Of a DNA stretch of 64,000 nt, positions 60,102 through 64,000 are shown one piece after another (position 1 is the stretch's first letter; the number at the start of each line of letters is the position of its first letter). The stretch comes from Flavobacterium sp. Lineage in GTDB: Bacteria > Bacteroidota > Bacteroidia > Flavobacteriales > Flavobacteriaceae. The notes beneath the pieces are model-generated. The model was not told the origin of the DNA, did no database searches, and saw only the letters and a list, made by a program, of their open reading frames with translations. Made by a program: the position numbers and the translations under genes. The DNA lies in assembly GCF_027531705.1 (NCBI RefSeq), contig NZ_JAPZSP010000007.1, positions 1-64,000 of the forward strand, read 5' to 3'.

Positions 60102-61988
60102 TTATTTATTTTCAAAAACGTTATTTTCTCTTTTTATATCTGCCATTAATCCTATGGGATCAATTGTTATTTTTTTAATGTTATTTTTGTTTTTATTGAT
60201 TTCAAAAAAGTAATTTGGATTTCCCCAAGCCCAATTTTTTAGCGTTGTTCTTTTGATTTCCGGTGTTGGATTTTCTTTTTCATAACTCATCATTCTCAGC
60301 GGAATGTAGAAGGTTTCTTTTGTGCCATCGGTATATTCTACCAAAATATCTATTGGCATTGGCATTCTTCCGATTCTTTCTAACGAAACGCCTGTTTTCT
60401 GAACGCCATCTGTTGCACTTTCAATATTTTTGATGCCATAATCTATGGTGTTAGTTGTTTGTGTCCAATCAACCAAATACCAATCAAGATTTGCTCCCGA
60501 AACGCGCTCAGCTGTTCGTTTAATATCGTTTGGTGTTGGATGCTTGAATTTGAATTCGTTAAAGAAACGCTTTAAAGTTTTTATCAAATTCTCTTTTCCA
60601 ACAAGATATTCTAATTGCGTTAAAAAAAGCTCTCCTTTGCTGTAAGATGCAACGCTATAACTTCGGTTTTCATCATATCTGTCGCTATGTGTAGATAAAG
60701 GTTGTTCTTTTCCCGATTCTACAAGTTTGGCATAACTTTTATAGGCACCAAAAATTGGATTTTCTCCTTTTTTATCGTTTAGTTCATAAATTCCTAAATC
60801 TTCTAAGAAAGTGGTAAAACCTTCGTCCATCCATGAATGTTTGCTTTCGTTGCTTGCCAAAACACCTTGAAACCATGCATGTGCCATTTCGTGAGCAATT
60901 ACGCCAATTAATCCGTCTAATTTTCCTTCACCCAGAATTAAGGTACACATTGCATATTCCATTCCACCATCGCCACCTTGAATTACTGAATAATCTTTAT
61001 ATGGATACTTACCAATGGTTTTATTGTAAAACTCCATTAGTCTAACCGTTTCTGGTTGTGCTTTTTTCCAGTTTTCAATAATATCAGGATTGTTTTTGTA
61101 CAAAAAGTGAATGGTAATTCCGTCAGCGGTTACTTGCTTATCATGAATATAATTTTTATCGGCTGCCCAAGTAAAATCATGGACTTTAGTAGCTTTGAAA
61201 TGCCATGTTAAGGTTTCTGAATTTGTATCTTTTTTAACTTTCGAACCTTTTTTTTCATACCCAAAACCAATTTTATTCGCGTTTTGAAGATAACCAGTTC
61301 CACCAAGAATGTAATTTTTATCAATGGTAATTTTTACATCAAAATTGCCCCAAACACCATGAAATTCTCTTGAAATATAAGGGTCAGCATGCCAACCTTC
61401 AAAGTCAAATTCGGCCATTTTAGGATACCATTGTGCCATAGAAAGTTCAACTCCTTCTCTGTTATTTCTACCAGAACGACGAATTTGAACCGGAACTTGA
61501 CCATCAAAATCTAAAGTGAATTTGGTTGATTTTCCAGGAAGAAGAGGTTTTGCAAGTGTAACTTCTAGAATCGTTTCAACTTCTTTTGCAACTGCATTTA
61601 CACCATCTTGTTTAAAATTAGTTACATGCAAATAGCCAATTTCATTTGAATTTAATTTTGAAATTCTACTTTCTTTTACTTCTTTATCATCAACTTTTAT
61701 TTTGTTAACCATTCTTCCATCAGGATCTTTTATCGACTGTAATCGCATATCCATTTCGCTTCCAGGTTGAAAGGCATTGTTAAACAAATGGTAGAAGACA
61801 CGACGTAAAGTATCACTTGAATTGTTTGTGTAAACAAGTTCTTGTTTTCCTTTGTATTTATAGGTTTTTACATCCATCGACACTTCCATTTTATAGTCAA
61901 CTTTCTGTTGCCAGTAGGAAGATTTTTGTGAAAATCCAATTGTTATTATACTAAAAAGTGCAATCGAGAATAAAAGCTTTTTTTTCAT
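60102..61988 (-). CDS. Secreted M1 family metallopeptidase
   Basis: 628 residues with a signal peptide (ending in SIITIGFSQ). The zinc site is VIAHEMAHAWFQGVLASNE near 365, with the second Glu in SWMDEGFTTFLED. The GGMEYAMC exopeptidase-type motif (GxMEN in classical M1) is near 340. Its N-terminal beta-rich domain starts YKMEVSMDVKTYKYKGKQEL. M1 enzymes are aminopeptidases; here the signal peptide points to export, so it likely digests peptides outside the cytoplasm. The C-terminal part has a tail of beta strands ending IKKITIDPIGLMADI. Confidence 0.92.
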   Translation of the reverse strand: MKKKLLFSIALFSIITIGFSQKSSYWQQKVDYKMEVSMDVKTYKYKGKQELVYTNNSSDTLRRVFYHLFNNAFQPGSEMDMRLQSIKDPDGRMVNKIKVDDKEVKESRISKLNSNEIGYLHVTNFKQDGVNAVAKEVETILEVTLAKPLLPGKSTKFTLDFDGQVPVQIRRSGRNNREGVELSMAQWYPKMAEFDFEGWHADPYISREFHGVWGNFDVKITIDKNYILGGTGYLQNANKIGFGYEKKGSKVKKDTNSETLTWHFKATKVHDFTWAADKNYIHDKQVTADGITIHFLYKNNPDIIENWKKAQPETVRLMEFYNKTIGKYPYKDYSVIQGGDGGMEYAMCTLILGEGKLDGLIGVIAHEMAHAWFQGVLASNESKHSWMDEGFTTFLEDLGIYELNDKKGENPIFGAYKSYAKLVESGKEQPLSTHSDRYDENRSYSVASYSKGELFLTQLEYLVGKENLIKTLKRFFNEFKFKHPTPNDIKRTAERVSGANLDWYLVDWTQTTNTIDYGIKNIESATDGVQKTGVSLERIGRMPMPIDILVEYTDGTKETFYIPLRMMSYEKENPTPEIKRTTLKNWAWGNPNYFFEINKNKNNIKKITIDPIGLMADIKRENNVFENK

Positions 61989-62005
61989 TTTTGTATAAAA
62001 AAGTA

Positions 62006-62046
62006 AGCCACGAATTCACAAAATTAAAATTCGGAAACTCGTGGCT
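62006..62046 (-). terminator. Terminator-like inverted repeat after the S8 peptidase gene
   Basis: AGCCACGA (62006-62013) and TCGTGGCT (62039-62046) pair, with a further AATT match inside. On the minus strand it follows the S8 stop and is followed by ACTTTTTT. The wording resembles a Flavobacterium intergenic palindrome. Confidence 0.7.
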
Positions 62047-62065
62047 CAAAAAGTTATTTTTAAGA

Positions 62066-63661
62066 TTATTTTTTTGCCATTTGCTCTGCCATTAATATAG
62101 CATTGTAAGCATTAACAATTTTACCAGAAACACAAGTATTTGAAAACGGAACATTTGTTTTAGTTTCGCCAACAGCAACAGATGTAGTAATTGGTGAACC
62201 AGAATCCATAATGATATGTTTTACTTGAGAAGCTGTTAAGCTTGGGTAGTAAGAACGAATTAAAGCAGCAACACCTGCAGCATTAGGCGATGCCATAGAT
62301 GTTCCTTGTAAGTATTTATACTTGTTGTTTGGAATAGTTGCGTAGATTTCATTTCCTGGAGAAAAAATATCTACGTTAGCTTTTCCAAAATTAGAAAAAG
62401 AAGCTACCATATTAGCGCCATATTCTTTATTTAAAGCACCAATAGAAAGGAAATTATCTGCAATTTCTTTGCCATTTACTTCGTCTGATGGGAAATTTGG
62501 TTCAGTATCAATATTTTTAGCATCATTTCCCGCAGCATGAACGATAAGAACATCTTTGCTCGCAGCATATTTTATTGCATCCCAAACCCATTCTTTTTGA
62601 GGAGAATAATCTTTTCCAAAACTTCCATTGATAACCTTAGCGCCATTATCTACGGCATAACGAATAGCCAACGCAATATCTTTATCATATTCATCACCAT
62701 TTGGAACGGCACGAACAGCCATAATCTCAACATTGTTAGCAACAACACCATCGCCACCTTTACCGTTTCCTTTTAGTTGAGCAATGATTCCAGCAACGTG
62801 AGTTCCGTGAAGAGCATCTTCTACATCTGGACCTTTTACATTTCCATTACCATATTTTTTGTCATTGATATCATTAGGATTATCACCAACCAATTTTCTT
62901 CCATCATGGTTTACATTCAAATTGAAGTTTAATTGCTCATAAACATAATCAATATATTCTTTGATTTCATCTTGAAAACCTTCTCCAGCTTGAGTTGCAA
63001 CACTTGTCATTATAGCTTTGCTTTTTAACAAATCTGCATCGGTTGTTGTAATTGCTTTTAAGTCGGCAATTGTGTATTTGTCTTTTTTAAGATAAGTTCT
63101 AATGTCTTTATCAGCCTTAGCAATCATGTCAACTTGAGGTTTTTGCTGATTCATAGAAGCTAATTTGGCATCTAATTCAGCTTTTGCTTCAGCATAACCA
63201 GGTGTGTTTGGACCTTTTTTAACAATTCTTGTTAGTTCTAAATTTTCATCATTAGATTCTCCCAAGAAATTCCATCCATTGATATCATCAACATAGCCGT
63301 TGTTATCATCATCTTTTTTATTTCCAGCAATTTCTTTTGGGTTTTTCCAGATTCTTCCTTTTAAATCTTCATGATCAATATCAACACCAGAATCTATAAC
63401 ACCTACGACAACTTTAGTTGCTTTTTTCCCTTTTAAAAGTTCTTTGTAAGCTTTGTCAACACTCATTCCGGGAATGGTATCTTTTATTAAGTCTAAATGA
63501 CTCCAACGTTTTAAATCTTCTTCTTTAACAGGAGTTGTTTTTAATGGGGTTTTGTCGATGTTAGCTGGGTTTGTTCCAACCATTGGCGCCAAAGCTGGTG
63601 AACAACTTGAAAGCAATAAGGCTGCAAAAGCAGAAACATAAATAGGATTTATTAATTTCAT
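62066..63661 (-). CDS. S8 subtilisin-like serine peptidase, lipoprotein
   Basis: 531 residues. The lipoprotein signal ends LLLSSCSPALAP (Cys near 20). The catalytic triad is visible: Asp in VVGVIDSGVDIDHED near 91, His in ALHGTHVAGIIAQ near 287, Ser in LQGTSMASPNAAGVAAL near 453. Between Asp and His there is a long insert of ~195 residues with a helical, Lys-rich segment (AKAELDAKLASMNQQKPQVD) and an NLNVNHDG loop. The fold otherwise follows S8A. The lipid anchor suggests it is held at the cell surface or the periplasmic face. It precedes M1 on the same strand, separated by a terminator. Confidence 0.92.
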   Translation of the reverse strand: MKLINPIYVSAFAALLLSSCSPALAPMVGTNPANIDKTPLKTTPVKEEDLKRWSHLDLIKDTIPGMSVDKAYKELLKGKKATKVVVGVIDSGVDIDHEDLKGRIWKNPKEIAGNKKDDDNNGYVDDINGWNFLGESNDENLELTRIVKKGPNTPGYAEAKAELDAKLASMNQQKPQVDMIAKADKDIRTYLKKDKYTIADLKAITTTDADLLKSKAIMTSVATQAGEGFQDEIKEYIDYVYEQLNFNLNVNHDGRKLVGDNPNDINDKKYGNGNVKGPDVEDALHGTHVAGIIAQLKGNGKGGDGVVANNVEIMAVRAVPNGDEYDKDIALAIRYAVDNGAKVINGSFGKDYSPQKEWVWDAIKYAASKDVLIVHAAGNDAKNIDTEPNFPSDEVNGKEIADNFLSIGALNKEYGANMVASFSNFGKANVDIFSPGNEIYATIPNNKYKYLQGTSMASPNAAGVAALIRSYYPSLTASQVKHIIMDSGSPITTSVAVGETKTNVPFSNTCVSGKIVNAYNAILMAEQMAKK

Positions 63662-63737
63662 TTTTTTAGATTGTTAATTTATAAGAGTTTGTCTTTTTTT
63701 ATAAAATATGTTACAAATGTTGTATTTTTATTTGAAT

Positions 63738-64000
63738 TTAAAAAATATCTTCACATTTAAACACTTCTTTTAGTCGAACACCTTTTTCGGTTTTTTCTAC
63801 TGTAATGATTTCATTATGTGCATCATGTTCTAAAACTAAATAATAATTATTATCGGCTGCGGCATTTAAGAATTTAGACTTTTCAGGCATTGTTAAAAGT
63901 GGTCGTGTGTCATAACCCATAACGTAAGGCAAAGGCAAATGTCCTGCTGTTGGAATCAAATCGGCGCAAAAAACAATTGTTTTATCTTGAAATAGAATGT
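63738..64000 (-). CDS. MBL-fold metallo-hydrolase, C-terminal part (cut by window edge)
   Basis: The frame is open to the right edge, so the N terminus lies outside. The visible part (about 87 residues) has FQDKTIVFCADLIPTAGH, LPLPYVMGYDTRPLLT, NNYYLVLEHDAHNEI and VEKTEKGVRLKEVF. This matches the end of an MBL-fold hydrolase, with the metal-ligand Asp in CAD and the last His in EHDAHNE. Substrate unknown. An internal TTG at 63959 is not the real start. Confidence 0.72.
   Translation of the reverse strand, partial: ILFQDKTIVFCADLIPTAGHLPLPYVMGYDTRPLLTMPEKSKFLNAAADNNYYLVLEHDAHNEIITVEKTEKGVRLKEVFKCEDIF

Overview
The window comes from an AT-rich genome of the Bacteroidota, almost certainly a gliding member of the Flavobacteriaceae close to Flavobacterium. 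The evidence is gene content (type IX secretion and gliding proteins, GLPGLI, PorP/SprF, GldM-like, DUF4175, DUF4837 and GIN-domain proteins), weak Shine-Dalgarno sequences, and promoters of the Bacteroidota TAnnTTTG type. It is ordinary chromosome. I see no prophage, insertion sequence, CRISPR array or integrated element.

Layout. 1-5.1 kb: the end of an outer-membrane barrel gene and a GLPGLI gene, convergent with a minus-strand operon rpiB - small membrane protein - cation efflux - tex. 5.06-5.74 kb: a gene-free AT-rich stretch with DnaA-box-like words. 5.7-9.8 kb: DUF2007, RNase R, a GIN-domain protein and a LysE-type exporter. 9.8-10.3 kb: a repeat cluster beside tRNA-Cys. 10.3-28.0 kb (minus): a tightly packed operon in the order sprC-sprD-sprB-sprF-folB, dominated by a 4497-residue SprB-type adhesin. 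Its repeat region was built by two separate tandem duplications of blocks of several modules. 28.2-36 kb: glnS, a YtxH/holin-like/small-protein trio, an SPFH protein, an unknown three-gene envelope operon and gltX, which carries a short dispersed repeat in frame. 36-42.7 kb: DUF4175, ybeY, mnmG and a methyltransferase, with three parS-like palindromes around mnmG. 42.9-48.2 kb: an OmpH/Skp-like lipoprotein, a PIF1-type helicase, a free-standing GldM C-terminal-like protein, DoxX and DNA polymerase III delta'. 48.4-51.3 kb: a secreted protein that joins an SprB-type head to an SprD-type SPOR tail, then pgk. 51.5-59.4 kb: a six-LysM lytic transglycosylase, DUF4837 (its start codon lies inside a terminator-like hairpin), an ElaA-type acetyltransferase, and the operon rnpA - DUF4349 - S41 protease - OmpA. 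59.5-64 kb: a peroxiredoxin-like protein, an M1 peptidase, a subtilisin-like lipoprotein and the end of an MBL-fold hydrolase.

How it fits together. The spr operon encodes a surface adhesin and the outer-membrane partners expected for its type IX export. The secreted protein at 48.4 kb and the GldM-like protein at 45.9 kb reuse domains of the same machinery elsewhere in the window. The parS-like sites beside mnmG and the DnaA-box-like intergenic stretch suggest the window lies in the origin-proximal part of the chromosome; this is inference. Most of the rest is housekeeping.
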